Assembly: GCA_040772005.1 (NCBI GenBank) | Contig: JAXGYZ010000004.1 | Coordinates: 62,001-126,000, forward strand | Source: MWBF01 sp040772005 | Lineage (GTDB): Bacteria; Chloroflexota; Anaerolineae; CG2-30-64-16 | Direction: 5' to 3' | Length of the DNA: 64,000 nt | Shown: one piece after another, positions 51,874-61,259 of the stretch | How positions within the stretch are numbered: position 1 is the stretch's first letter | Layout: every line of letters starts with the position of its first letter | Made by a program: the position numbers and the translations under genes | The notes under the pieces: generated by a model | Database searches by the model: none | What the model saw: the letters and a program-made list of their open reading frames with translations, nothing else | Told to the model about the DNA's origin: nothing

Positions 51874-52109
51874 CTGCGTAAAGCCTGCCCCTACTTATGT
51901 GGGCGACGAGGCTGTGATATACTTGGCGCAGGCGCGCTGAAACATTCTGCGGGCCTATGCGTAAAGCTGATAGTACAACAAGCTGGCAACGCGTCACGTT
52001 GCAGTCAGTTGGCTGTCGGCCCAAAGACATGCAACGCGCTGCAATCATGGTAGGATAGCTGTAGGTTTTCGACACCCTGATAGGCATCGTCGATAAGGAG
52101 GAAGCTCTC

Positions 52110-52835
52110 ATGGATTTCGGCAAGGCATTCACCTACGTCTTTGAGGACCCGGACTGGCTGCGCAAGCTCGGCATCGGCACGCTGCTCATGCTGGTGGGCA
52201 TCCTCTTCTCCTGGCTCATCATCGGCCTGATTCCGCTCATCATCGTGCTGGGCTACACGGTGGTCGTGGTGCGCAACGTCATCAACGGCGACCAGTACCC
52301 GTTGCCCGAATGGCAGGACTGGGGCGGTCTTTTCATCCTGGGCCTGAAGCTGCTGGTGGCCCTGTTCATCTGGCTGCTGCCCGCCTTCATCGTGCTGGTG
52401 CCGGTCATGATCGGCGGCGCGTTGGCCGACAGCAATAACGGCAACCTGGGCGGCATGGAGACCATCGCCATCCTGCTCACAATCTGCGGCTCGTGCCTGA
52501 TGATCCTGTGGTCGATCGTCGTGACGCTGTTCACGCCGGCCATCTACGTCCGCATCGCGCGCACCGACCGTATCGGCTCCGCCTTCGAGTTCGGCAAGCT
52601 GTGGGCCTTCACCCAGCGCAACCTGGGCGACGTGATCATCTCGATCCTGCTGGTCTGGCTGGCAGGTTTCATCGCCGCGATTGCCGGCATGCTCGGCTTC
52701 ATCGCCCTGCTGGTCGGCGCGCTCATCACGATCCCCGCGGCCTCGCTCTGGCAATACCTGGTGCAGTCGCACCTGTTCGGCCAGATTGCGGCTAAGGATC
52801 GGACCTCCAACCTGGCTGAGGTGGAGGACCTGTAG
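52110..52835 (+). CDS. DUF4013 membrane protein
   Basis: 241 residues. ATG 52110 follows AAGGAGGAAG. Hydrophobic helices at ~22-55, ~75-100, ~115-150 and ~175-225. DPDWLRKLGIGTLLMLVGI and the ending HLFGQIAAKDR fit the DUF4013 family. No known activity; presumably an integral membrane protein of cell-envelope function. Confidence 0.8.
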   Translation: MDFGKAFTYVFEDPDWLRKLGIGTLLMLVGILFSWLIIGLIPLIIVLGYTVVVVRNVINGDQYPLPEWQDWGGLFILGLKLLVALFIWLLPAFIVLVPVMIGGALADSNNGNLGGMETIAILLTICGSCLMILWSIVVTLFTPAIYVRIARTDRIGSAFEFGKLWAFTQRNLGDVIISILLVWLAGFIAAIAGMLGFIALLVGALITIPAASLWQYLVQSHLFGQIAAKDRTSNLAEVEDL

Positions 52836-52840
52836 TAACC

Positions 52841-52899
52841 GGACAGGGTTGACAGGATGATACAGGATTTTTGTCCTGTCCATCCTGTCAATCCTGTCC
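52841..52899. repeat. CCTGTC-type palindromic repeat
   Basis: GGACAGGGTTGACAGGATGA faces CATCCTGTCAATCCTGTCC around TACAGGATTTTTGTCCTG, so several stems are possible. The GATTTTTG stretch could act as a U-tract. It lies directly after the DUF4013 gene and probably terminates or stabilises its transcript. Confidence 0.65.
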
Positions 52900-52917
52900 A
52901 GAATATAGGCTCCGGGG

Positions 52918-53487
52918 GTGGTTGCGGTGGTCGAGGTCTTATCTGCCTTTGGTCTGTCAGCGGCAACGGGGCTGAATGCCTATCTGCCGCTGCTGATTGT
53001 GGGCCTGCTGGCGCGCTATACCGACGTTATCACCCTCAGCGCGCCCTGGAACACCCTGGAAAACCCCTGGGTGCTGGGCGTGCTGGCCGTCCTGCTCGTC
53101 ATTGAGATGGTGGCGGACAAGGTCCCGGCGGTCGATAGCATCAACGATGTCATCAACACGGCCATCCGGCCCGCCGCAGGCGCGATCCTCTTCGCGGCCA
53201 GCAGCAACGTCATCAGCGAGATGAGCCCGGCCTTTGCGATGGTGTGCGGCCTGCTCGCGGCAGGCAGCGTCCATGCGCTCAAGGCGACGGCCCGGCCCGT
53301 GGTGACGGCCACCACTGCGGGCATCGGCAACCCCGTTGTCAGCGCGGCGGAAGATGTCGTGTCGGGCGCGACGACGCTCATTGCGGTGTTTGTGCCGGCG
53401 CTCGCTGCCGTCGTCGTGCTGCTCGTGCTGGCGGTCGTCCTGTGGTGGTTCATCCGCCGGCGCAGCCGGCGCGCAGCAGCGGCATAA
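52918..53487 (+). CDS. DUF4126 membrane protein
   Basis: 189 residues, GTG start at 52918 (a GTG 12 nt later is also possible). LSAFGLSAATGLNAYLPLL is the DUF4126 signature, and about four membrane helices with a basic C-terminal end (RRRSRRAAAA) follow. Function unknown. The glycosyltransferase gene starts 3 nt after its stop. Confidence 0.82.
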   Translation: MVAVVEVLSAFGLSAATGLNAYLPLLIVGLLARYTDVITLSAPWNTLENPWVLGVLAVLLVIEMVADKVPAVDSINDVINTAIRPAAGAILFAASSNVISEMSPAFAMVCGLLAAGSVHALKATARPVVTATTAGIGNPVVSAAEDVVSGATTLIAVFVPALAAVVVLLVLAVVLWWFIRRRSRRAAAA

Positions 53488-53489
53488 GT

Positions 53490-55130
53490 GTGAGTGGCGA
53501 CCCTGCAACCTCCCCGTTAGTCTCGGTCATCGTCCCGGCCTACAACGCCGCCGCGACGCTGCCTGCATGTCTCGCTGCCCTTCAGCAGCAGGACTTCCCG
53601 CATTCGCAATACGAAATCATCGTGGTCGACGACGGCTCGACCGATGCGACAGCCGCGCTGGCCGAGGCTGCCGGCGTGCGCGTCATCCGGCAGCCCAACG
53701 CAGGCCCGGCGGCTGCACGCAATGCAGGGGCCGCGGCCGCATGCGGCGAGCTGCTGCTTTTCACGGACGCGGACTGTGCTCCGGAACCGGGCTGGCTGGC
53801 CGCGCTGGCCGCCGCGCTCGCGGAACCGGACGTCGCGGGCGCGAAGGGGGCCTACCTCACGCGGCAGACCGCGCTCGTACCCCGCTTCACCCAGCTCGAA
53901 TACGAAGACCGCTACGACCGGATGGCCGGCGCAGCCAACATCGACTTCGTGGACACCTACAGTGCCGCGTACCGCCGCGAGGTCTTCCTGGCGAACGGCG
54001 GCTTCGACACCATCTTCCCGACTGCTTCGGTCGAAGACCAGGAGCTATCCTTCCGGCTGGCCGAGAAGGGCTACCGGCTCGTGTTCGTCCCCGCGGCGCG
54101 CGTCTATCACCGCCACAATCCCACGTTGCGCGCGTACGTCCGGCGCAAGTTCTACATCGGCTACTGGAAGGCGCTGCTCGCGGCCTGGCATCCGGCCCGG
54201 ATGGTGCGTGATTCGCACACGCCGCAGACGCTCAAGGTCCAGATGGCGCTGGCTGCGGCCGCGTTGGGCGGGGCCGCGTTGGGCCTCGCCGCCCGGCCGG
54301 TCGCGCCGAAGGTGAGCCGGACCGCGCTGGCTGTCGCAGCCGCAGCCGCGGTCGGATTCCAGATCACCAGCCTCCCCTTCCTGGCCAAGGTCTGGCGCCG
54401 CGACTCTCGCGTGCTGCCTGCCGCAGCCGGGATGTTGTGGGTGCGCGCGCTCGCGCTGGGCATGGGGTTTGCGGCGGGGCTGGTGCGCTTTCGCGGCCAG
54501 TCGGGTGCGCGCCGTCCGCCGCTGACCCTGGTGCAGCGGACGGTCAAACGGGCGCTCGATGTCGGCCTGGCCGCTGCCAGCCTCGCCGTTACTGCGCTGC
54601 CGATGGCGCTCATCGCAGCCGCCGTGCGCCTGGATTCGCCCGGCCCGGTCCTGTTCAGCCAGATGCGCATCGGGCAAGACGGCCGTCCGTTTCGCATCTA
54701 CAAGTTCCGCACGATGGTCGATGGCGCGGAGGCGCTCCTGCCTGAACTCGTGGACCTTGACCACCTCACCGAACCCGCGTTCAAGCTGCCGCACGACCCG
54801 CGCGTGACGCGCGTGGGCCGGTTCCTGCGGCGTTGGAGCCTGGATGAACTGCCCCAGCTCGTGAATATCCTGCGCGGGGAGATGAGCCTGGTGGGGCCGC
54901 GGCCCGAGGAGGCGGCGCTAGTCACACGCTACAACGATGACCAGCGGCGGCGGCTGGCCGTCAAGCCGGGGCTGACCGGGCCGATGCAAGTCAACGGGCG
55001 CGGCGACCTGCCGTTCGAGCAGCGCCTCGCCCTGGAGCTGAATTACATCGAACACTATGCGCTGCGCCGCGACTTCATCCTGCTATTGCAGACGATTCCG
55101 GCGGTCGTGAAGGGCGAAGGGGCCTATTGA
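53490..55130 (+). CDS. fused GT2 glycosyltransferase and bacterial sugar phosphotransferase
   Basis: 546 residues from GTG 53490. Residues ~8-235 are a family 2 glycosyltransferase (VSVIVPAYNAAATLPACLAAL, VVDDGSTDAT, LLFTDADCAPEP, SVEDQELSFRL). A hydrophobic linker with about three helices follows (~255-345). Residues ~350-546 are a monotopic phosphoglycosyltransferase (KFRTMVDGAEALLPELVDLDH, WSLDELPQLVNILRGEMSLVGPRP), the enzyme that loads the first sugar phosphate onto undecaprenyl phosphate. The fusion would do the first two steps of a surface glycan. No other glycan genes are nearby. Confidence 0.88.
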   Translation: MSGDPATSPLVSVIVPAYNAAATLPACLAALQQQDFPHSQYEIIVVDDGSTDATAALAEAAGVRVIRQPNAGPAAARNAGAAAACGELLLFTDADCAPEPGWLAALAAALAEPDVAGAKGAYLTRQTALVPRFTQLEYEDRYDRMAGAANIDFVDTYSAAYRREVFLANGGFDTIFPTASVEDQELSFRLAEKGYRLVFVPAARVYHRHNPTLRAYVRRKFYIGYWKALLAAWHPARMVRDSHTPQTLKVQMALAAAALGGAALGLAARPVAPKVSRTALAVAAAAAVGFQITSLPFLAKVWRRDSRVLPAAAGMLWVRALALGMGFAAGLVRFRGQSGARRPPLTLVQRTVKRALDVGLAAASLAVTALPMALIAAAVRLDSPGPVLFSQMRIGQDGRPFRIYKFRTMVDGAEALLPELVDLDHLTEPAFKLPHDPRVTRVGRFLRRWSLDELPQLVNILRGEMSLVGPRPEEAALVTRYNDDQRRRLAVKPGLTGPMQVNGRGDLPFEQRLALELNYIEHYALRRDFILLLQTIPAVVKGEGAY

Positions 55131-55145
55131 CTGAAACTAAAACAC

Positions 55146-55173
55146 TTGTTTCTTTTTCCCTCTTATGTATAAT
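55146..55173 (+). promoter_or_regulatory. promoter of the uvrC operon
   Basis: TTGTTT (55146-55151), a 16-bp spacer and TATAAT (55168-55173). The expected start is at 55180-55181, one or two bases before the GTG at 55182, so this operon too may begin with a near-leaderless message. The AT-rich stretch stands out from its surroundings. Confidence 0.6.
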
Positions 55174-55181
55174 ATGGGGCT

Positions 55182-57059
55182 GTGAGCAACCACCAGATCA
55201 GCCCGGAGCTTGCCCAGAAGCTCGACACATTGCCCGAACGGCCGGGCGTCTACATCTACCGCTCCGCCGACGGCAAGATCATCTATGTGGGCAAGGCCAT
55301 CGTCCTGCGCAACCGCGTACGGTCGTATTTCCACGCGCACGTCGAGCCGCGCACGCGCCGCCTCGTGACCGAAATCGCGGACCTGGAATGGATCGTCACC
55401 GACACCGAACTCGAAGCGCTGATCCTCGAAAACGAGCTCATCAAACGCCACCACCCGCGCTTCAACATCCGGCTGCGCGACGACAAGACCTACCCGTACA
55501 TTAAGATCCATTGGCAGGACGACTTCCCGAAGGTCAGCATCGTCCGCCGCATGGAGCGCGACGGCGCACGCTACTACGGCCCGTTCACTTCCGCTTATGC
55601 CGTGCGCCAGACGCTCGACGTGCTGCGCCGCGTCTTCCCGTACCTGGATTGCGACCGCGTGATTACGGGCCAGGACCCCAAGCCGTGCCTCTATTTCCAC
55701 ATCAAGCGGTGTGCCGGGCCGTGCATCGGCGCGATCGACCGCGAGAACTACCGCCAGATTATCGACAACCTGTGCGCATTCCTCGAAGGCAACAGCGAAG
55801 GCGTGCTGCAATACCTGACGGAGCGGATGCAGGTGGCCGCGGAGCGGCTCCAGTTCGAGCGCGCGGCGCAGCTCCGCGACCAGATTCGCGCGGCCGGCCA
55901 GATTGTCGAGCGCCAAAAGATCGTCAGCGGCCAGCAGGAGGACGAGGACGTGATTGCCTTCGCCAAAGACGACCGGACCGGCGAGGCATGTGTGCAGGTC
56001 TTCTTCATCCGTCGCGGCAAGCTCATCGGCCGGGAGAGCTTCATCCTGGACGGCGCGCCCGCCGATGCCAACGGCGAACTCATCAGCGCGTTCGTCAAGC
56101 AGTTCTACGACGAGGCCGCCTTCGTTCCGCCCACGATCCTGCTCCAGAAGGACCTGGACGAGCGCAAGATCATCGAGCAGTGGCTGCGCGCGCGGCGCGG
56201 GGACAAAGTGGTCTTGAGCGTGCCCAACGAAGGACCCAAGCACGAGCTGATGCAGCTTGCGACCGATAACGCCACGACAACCCTGACTGCGCTGCAGGCG
56301 CAGTGGCAGGCCGACACCAACCGCCAAACCCAGGCGCTCAGCGAAATCCAGGAGGCGCTGGGACTGGATGCGCCGCCGGGCCGCATCGAGTGCTTCGACA
56401 TTTCCACCCTGCAAGGCACGCACACGGTCGGCAGCATGGTCGTTTTTGCGAAAGGCGTGCCCTCCAAGAGCGATTACCGGCGCTTCAACGTCAAGGGGCG
56501 GGGGAACCTGGGCGAGCCGGATGACTATGCGGCGATGCGCGAGGTGCTGCGCCGCCGCTTCCGCCGCGCGGTCGAGGAAGCCGTCACCGACCCGGGCAGC
56601 AAGGCACGGGCTTCAACAGAAGCGTGGAAGCTCCTGCCCGACCTGCTGATCGTCGACGGCGGCAAGGGGCAGCTCGGCATTGCAATCGAAGTCCTGGCCG
56701 AGTACCAGCTGACTGAAGTTGTGCCGGTGGTGGGGCTGGCCAAGCAGCGCGAGGAGCTGTTCCTGCCCGGTCGCAGCGACCCGATCCTGTTGCCCCCGGG
56801 CACGCAAGGGCTATTCCTCATCCAGCGTATCCGCGACGAGGCACACCGCTTCGCCATCACCGCGCACCGCGCGCAGCGGGCCAAGGCCTCCATCATCTCC
56901 GAGCTGGACGCAGTGCCCGGCATCGGCCCCACGCGGCGCAAAGCCTTGCTCAAGCATTTCGGCTCCCTGGAGGCCATCCGGGCCGCCACCGTCGAGGAGT
57001 TGACTGCCGTGCCGGGCATGACCCTGAACGCGGCGCAGGCCGTGAGGGAGAACCTGTGA
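55182..57059 (+). CDS. uvrC: excinuclease ABC subunit C
   Basis: 625 residues, GTG start. The GIY-YIG nuclease domain (RPGVYIYRSADGKIIYVGKA, ~20-40) makes the 3' cut, the UVR domain lies at ~205-240, and the RNase H-like domain for the 5' cut has CFDISTLQGTHTVGSMVVF (~405) and LLIVDGGKGQLGIA. A C-terminal helix-hairpin-helix ends it. It is first in an operon with three genes not related to repair. Confidence 0.97.
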   Translation: MSNHQISPELAQKLDTLPERPGVYIYRSADGKIIYVGKAIVLRNRVRSYFHAHVEPRTRRLVTEIADLEWIVTDTELEALILENELIKRHHPRFNIRLRDDKTYPYIKIHWQDDFPKVSIVRRMERDGARYYGPFTSAYAVRQTLDVLRRVFPYLDCDRVITGQDPKPCLYFHIKRCAGPCIGAIDRENYRQIIDNLCAFLEGNSEGVLQYLTERMQVAAERLQFERAAQLRDQIRAAGQIVERQKIVSGQQEDEDVIAFAKDDRTGEACVQVFFIRRGKLIGRESFILDGAPADANGELISAFVKQFYDEAAFVPPTILLQKDLDERKIIEQWLRARRGDKVVLSVPNEGPKHELMQLATDNATTTLTALQAQWQADTNRQTQALSEIQEALGLDAPPGRIECFDISTLQGTHTVGSMVVFAKGVPSKSDYRRFNVKGRGNLGEPDDYAAMREVLRRRFRRAVEEAVTDPGSKARASTEAWKLLPDLLIVDGGKGQLGIAIEVLAEYQLTEVVPVVGLAKQREELFLPGRSDPILLPPGTQGLFLIQRIRDEAHRFAITAHRAQRAKASIISELDAVPGIGPTRRKALLKHFGSLEAIRAATVEELTAVPGMTLNAAQAVRENL

Positions 57060-57060
57060 T

Positions 57061-59694
57061 ATGGCTCTGACGCAGGGCGAACTGGTCGAGGCCTGGGAAC
57101 TCATCAAGCAGTCGCCGCTCGTCGCGAAGTGGCCCGGCTTTCGCGAGCGGATCCTCGTGGACCTGGACATCATCCCCTACGCACCAGGCGCCACGGTCTT
57201 CGATCCCCAGCAACCGCCCCTCTATCTGTACATCGTGGTCGAGGGCACGGTCGTGCAGCACTTGACGGAGGGCGGCCGCACCTGGCTGGAGCTCACCTTC
57301 AAGCCAGGGCAGTTCTTCGGCCAGCACGCCCTGTTTGCAGGCCGGTACGACTCCACGGCGCGAGTGACTGCGGCCGGCCCGGCACGCCTGCTGCGTATGA
57401 CCGCGGCCCATCTGCGCATCGCAATGGAGCACAATCTGGCGCTGTATGAGGCTCTGCTGCACGACAAACTGGCAGCCCGGCTGCGTCGCATCCCGCTGTT
57501 GCGCAGCCTCACGGATGAGCAGGTGCAGCGGCTGGCCGAACCGATCGAGGAACGCGATTTCGCGGCCCAGGCTGCCATTCCGGTGCGCGATCAGCCGGGC
57601 ATCTGGCTGGTGGAGTGGGGCCAGGTCGCCGTGACCGGCCCGGCCGCCATCGCCCACGGCGAAGGCGAAGGCTGGCGTATTACCGCGGGCAACTTCTTGG
57701 TCGCGCTCGGCAATGACGAACCCGGCACAGACGCCGGTCAGCAGCTCCGTTTCCACGGCAAGAACACGGCAGCCGATTCGGCCCAGGCCCACGTCAACTC
57801 ACACCTGTTCTATCTGCCTGGCGCTCATGCCGGACGGCTCATTGCAACCTTCCCCGATATGGCCCGATTGCTGCAAGAGCCGTTGCGCATCTATGATGTC
57901 CTGGCCCAGGTGGACCAGTTCCAGGACCTCACGCCGGTCCAGCGCCAACACCTCGCACAATTCTGTGCCTGGGAGTTCGTCCCTGCGCGGCAGAACATCA
58001 CGACGCAGGGAGCCACCGGCAACCAGTACATCATCATACGCGAAGGCGCGGCCCTGGTAACCGCCCTCGATGACAGCGGGCGGGAGCGGCCCAAGAATCG
58101 CTGGCTGCCGGTGCATGGCTACGGTGCGACTTCCCTCCTCGAAGGCCGGCCGCGCGATGCCACCGTGCGAGCGGTGCAAGGCCCGCAACAGGCAGATGGA
58201 ATGACGCTTCTGGGCGCAGACATCATCTCGCTCGACCGCCGCGACATGCGCTATGCCTTTCAGGAGCGGCCCAACCTGTGGTCGCCGGATGTCCCGCTGG
58301 TCAGCCGGACCGCCGAAATCCAGGAGACGAAGGTTCCGTTTGATTGGATGCAGGAAGGCGAGGTACTCAAATGGCGCGGCCGGTCACACTGGTTCTGGCT
58401 GGTCGGGCCGATTCTGCCGGTGCTGATCTTCCTCACGCTCCTGCTGGTCTTCGGCTTCCTGGGCACGCGGGTGTTGACCGGGGCCGGGATTACTGCGGGA
58501 CTCCTGATCGCGTTCATCATCCTGCCGCTGGGTGGGTGGATTGCCTACAACTATTTCGACGACTACTACGCGGTGACGAATCGGCGGGTGACACGCCGCG
58601 ACCACCAGGTGCTGCTCTACCAGGCGCGCGTCGAAGCGCCGGTCGAGATGATCCAGGACGTGACCGTGCAGACGAATTTCTGGGGCCGCCTCTTCGGCTA
58701 TGGCGATGTGACCATCCGCACCGCGGCCAAAGTCGGCTCCATCAACTTCCGCCATGTGCCGGAGCCGGACGATGTCAAGGAAGCCATCGAAGAGCAGCGC
58801 ATCGAGACGCTCGCCGCGGCGCGCGGCCGCCAGAAAGAAGAACTGCGCCACGGGTTGATGAGCGGACTGAAGATCTCACTGCCTGTTGCGGAGCGCGCTC
58901 GCGCGCTGGGCAATCCCCCACGACCGCAGCGCGAGGGCTTCTGGCGCTGGCTCAGCCGGCCTGCGCCGGCCGAGCGCAAGACCGTGCTGCCGACGGCCCC
59001 ACGGCCCAGCAGCCTGTTTCGCCGGTTGACCCCGGAAAGGTGGCGTGAAGTGTTGTTTGGCCCGCCCCCACCCCCACCGAGAACGCTCTCCGGTGATAGC
59101 CTGTGGCGCAAGCACTGGTTGAACCTGGTCGCGCGCACCGGTCTGCCGTTCCTGTCGATGATTACCCTGCTCGTGCTCGGCGTCTTGCTGGCGCGCGACA
59201 CGCTGGCCCTGCCCGCGGGGATCGACCTGGCGGGCGAGGCGCTGTTCGCCGGCTGGTTCGTGCTGCTGATCTCGGCGCTGGCCTGGTTCTTCTGGAACTA
59301 CATCGACTACCGCAACGACATCTACGTCGTGACCGACGACCGCATCATGGACATCGAGATGAAGCCGCTGGGGTTGTTTGCCAAGCGCCGCGAGGGTGGG
59401 CTCGACCGCGTGCAGAACGTGGTCTACGTGCAGAACGGCCTGGTGGCCAACATCCTGAACTACGGCGACGTCATCATCAGCACGGCTGCGGCGGACGAGG
59501 GCTACACCTTCCTGATGGTGCCGAACCCCAAGCTGGTGCAGGCGACCGTGTTCCAAAAGCTCGACGCATTTCGCGCGCGGCAGGAGCAGAAGCGCACCGC
59601 AGACCGCCAGCGGGAACTCATCGAGGGGCTGGAGGTGTATCACCGGCTGATGGGCCGCGGCGGCTCCTCGTCCCAATGGGACGAGGGACAATGA
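57061..59694 (+). CDS. cNMP-binding-fold and bacterial PH domain membrane protein
   Basis: 877 residues, starting 1 nt after the uvrC stop. Residues ~30-400 hold three cyclic-nucleotide-binding-like beta rolls (ATVFDPQQPPLYLYIVVEGTVVQ, GIWLVEWGQVAV, TGNQYIIIREGAAL). The canonical phosphate-binding Arg of CRP-like pockets is not evident. Then come two units, each a membrane-helix pair and a bPH2 (DUF304-like) domain: ~440-590 (YYAVTNRRVTRRDHQVLLY) and ~690-860 (DIYVVTDDRIMDIEMKPLGLF). Probably a membrane sensor or scaffold. Function unknown. Confidence 0.8.
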   Translation: MALTQGELVEAWELIKQSPLVAKWPGFRERILVDLDIIPYAPGATVFDPQQPPLYLYIVVEGTVVQHLTEGGRTWLELTFKPGQFFGQHALFAGRYDSTARVTAAGPARLLRMTAAHLRIAMEHNLALYEALLHDKLAARLRRIPLLRSLTDEQVQRLAEPIEERDFAAQAAIPVRDQPGIWLVEWGQVAVTGPAAIAHGEGEGWRITAGNFLVALGNDEPGTDAGQQLRFHGKNTAADSAQAHVNSHLFYLPGAHAGRLIATFPDMARLLQEPLRIYDVLAQVDQFQDLTPVQRQHLAQFCAWEFVPARQNITTQGATGNQYIIIREGAALVTALDDSGRERPKNRWLPVHGYGATSLLEGRPRDATVRAVQGPQQADGMTLLGADIISLDRRDMRYAFQERPNLWSPDVPLVSRTAEIQETKVPFDWMQEGEVLKWRGRSHWFWLVGPILPVLIFLTLLLVFGFLGTRVLTGAGITAGLLIAFIILPLGGWIAYNYFDDYYAVTNRRVTRRDHQVLLYQARVEAPVEMIQDVTVQTNFWGRLFGYGDVTIRTAAKVGSINFRHVPEPDDVKEAIEEQRIETLAAARGRQKEELRHGLMSGLKISLPVAERARALGNPPRPQREGFWRWLSRPAPAERKTVLPTAPRPSSLFRRLTPERWREVLFGPPPPPPRTLSGDSLWRKHWLNLVARTGLPFLSMITLLVLGVLLARDTLALPAGIDLAGEALFAGWFVLLISALAWFFWNYIDYRNDIYVVTDDRIMDIEMKPLGLFAKRREGGLDRVQNVVYVQNGLVANILNYGDVIISTAAADEGYTFLMVPNPKLVQATVFQKLDAFRARQEQKRTADRQRELIEGLEVYHRLMGRGGSSSQWDEGQ

Positions 59695-61259
59695 CGTACT
59701 ATCCCAGCATCCTCAATGACGTCATCGGCCCCGTGATGCGCGGGCCATCCAGCTCCCACTGTGCAGCCGCATTGCGCATCGGCCGGATCGCCCGCGACCT
59801 GATGGACGGTGAGATCGAGCACGTCCTCGTCGAGTATGACGCCCATGGCTCCCTGGCCACCACACATGCGAGCCAGGGGTCCGACATGGGCCTGCTGGGC
59901 GGCCTCGCAGGTTGGGACGCGACCGATGAGCGACTGGCAGAGTCTGCTCGCTGGATCGATGAAGCAGGCATCCGCGTCGAGATCCGGATCGCTGATTTCG
60001 GCGCGGAACATCCGAACACCTACCGCCTGACGCTCAGCAATCTGACCGAACAGCACACCGTGATGGCGATCTCCACCGGCGGCGGGATGATCGAGGTAGT
60101 GGCGATTGACGGCGTCCCCCTGTCGTTGGCCGGCGACTACTTCGAGACCCTGCTGTACCTCCATACAGATGGGGCCGAGCTTCTCAGCTACCTCCATCAG
60201 CACATAGAGGCCGACGAGATCGCGCTGCGCCGCGGTGCGGAGACGCAGCTCGTTGAGATCAAGGCGCAGCGCGCTCTGGACCCCGAAGTCGCGGCCGTGC
60301 TCCGTTCGCGGTTCGGCATCGAGCGCCTGAAGCAGATTGCCCCCGTGCTGCCGGTGCTGTCGCATCAGGACATGCGCGTCCCGTTCATCACCTGCGAGGA
60401 AATGCTCCGGTACAACACCGGACTCGACCTGGAACTGTGGGAACTGGCGCTGAGGTACGAGAGCGCGCGCGGCCAGCTGTCTGAGGGGCAGGTGTTCGAG
60501 CGCATGGCAGAGATCGTGCAGATCATGCACGCATCCATCCTCAAAGGGATCGAAGGCACGCGCTACGCCGATCGCATCCTCGGCTGTCAATCCGGCGGCT
60601 ATCGCGCCCGTATGGCTGAAGGCCGGCTGCTCGATGGCGGGATGCTGAACCGGATCATCCTCTACGTCACAGCCATGATGGAAGTAAAGAGTTCGATGGG
60701 CGTCATCGTCGCGGCGCCGACGGCCGGGGCGTGCGGCGGGCTGCCCGGCGCCTGCATCGGCGCGGCGAGCGAGATGGGTCTGTCATCTGACGAGATCACT
60801 AAAGCGATGCTGGCTGCCGGCATGATCGGCGTCTTCATTGCAGCCCACGCCACTCTTGCGGCGGAGACGGGCGGCTGCCAGGCAGAGTGCGGCGCCGGGT
60901 CAGGCATGGCCGCGGCCGCGTTGATCACGCTGGCGCAGGGCACGGCCGGGCAAGCCGTTACGGCCGCATCCCTGGCGCTGCAGAACATCCTGGGGATGAT
61001 CTGCGACCCCGTCGCAAACCGGGTCGAGGTGCCTTGCCTCGGCAAGAACGTGCTGGCGGCCAGCAACGCACTCGCCTGCGCGAACATGGCGCTGGCCGGC
61101 TACGACCCGGTCATCCCGCTCGACGAGGTGATCGAGACCATGGATCGCGTCGGCAAGGCCCTCCCGCGCGAGCTGCGCTGCACAGCCCTCGGCGGGCTGT
61201 CCGTCACGAGGACATCGCGTGAGGTCGAGCTGAAACTCAGCGCCCGGAGCACAGCATGA
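59691..61259 (+). CDS. L-serine dehydratase, fused alpha and beta domains, [4Fe-4S]
   Basis: 522 residues, ATG overlapping the previous stop. The N-terminal beta domain (~1-230) has IGPVMRGPSSSHCAAALRIG, including an SSSH substrate loop. The alpha domain has VIVAAPTAGACGGLPGAC, TGGCQAECGAGSGMAA and MICDPVANRVEVPCLGKN, holding the cluster cysteines. It converts L-serine to pyruvate and ammonia. The fused form parallels E. coli SdaA, but here the ACT-like part of the beta domain lies first. Confidence 0.9.
   Translation: MTYYPSILNDVIGPVMRGPSSSHCAAALRIGRIARDLMDGEIEHVLVEYDAHGSLATTHASQGSDMGLLGGLAGWDATDERLAESARWIDEAGIRVEIRIADFGAEHPNTYRLTLSNLTEQHTVMAISTGGGMIEVVAIDGVPLSLAGDYFETLLYLHTDGAELLSYLHQHIEADEIALRRGAETQLVEIKAQRALDPEVAAVLRSRFGIERLKQIAPVLPVLSHQDMRVPFITCEEMLRYNTGLDLELWELALRYESARGQLSEGQVFERMAEIVQIMHASILKGIEGTRYADRILGCQSGGYRARMAEGRLLDGGMLNRIILYVTAMMEVKSSMGVIVAAPTAGACGGLPGACIGAASEMGLSSDEITKAMLAAGMIGVFIAAHATLAAETGGCQAECGAGSGMAAAALITLAQGTAGQAVTAASLALQNILGMICDPVANRVEVPCLGKNVLAASNALACANMALAGYDPVIPLDEVIETMDRVGKALPRELRCTALGGLSVTRTSREVELKLSARSTA

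Noticed and set aside
59103..59690. Long 5' extension of the serine dehydratase frame
   Set aside because: It lies inside the cNMP/PH gene in another frame; the enzyme clearly starts at ATG 59691 with MTYYPSILNDVIGPVMRGPS.
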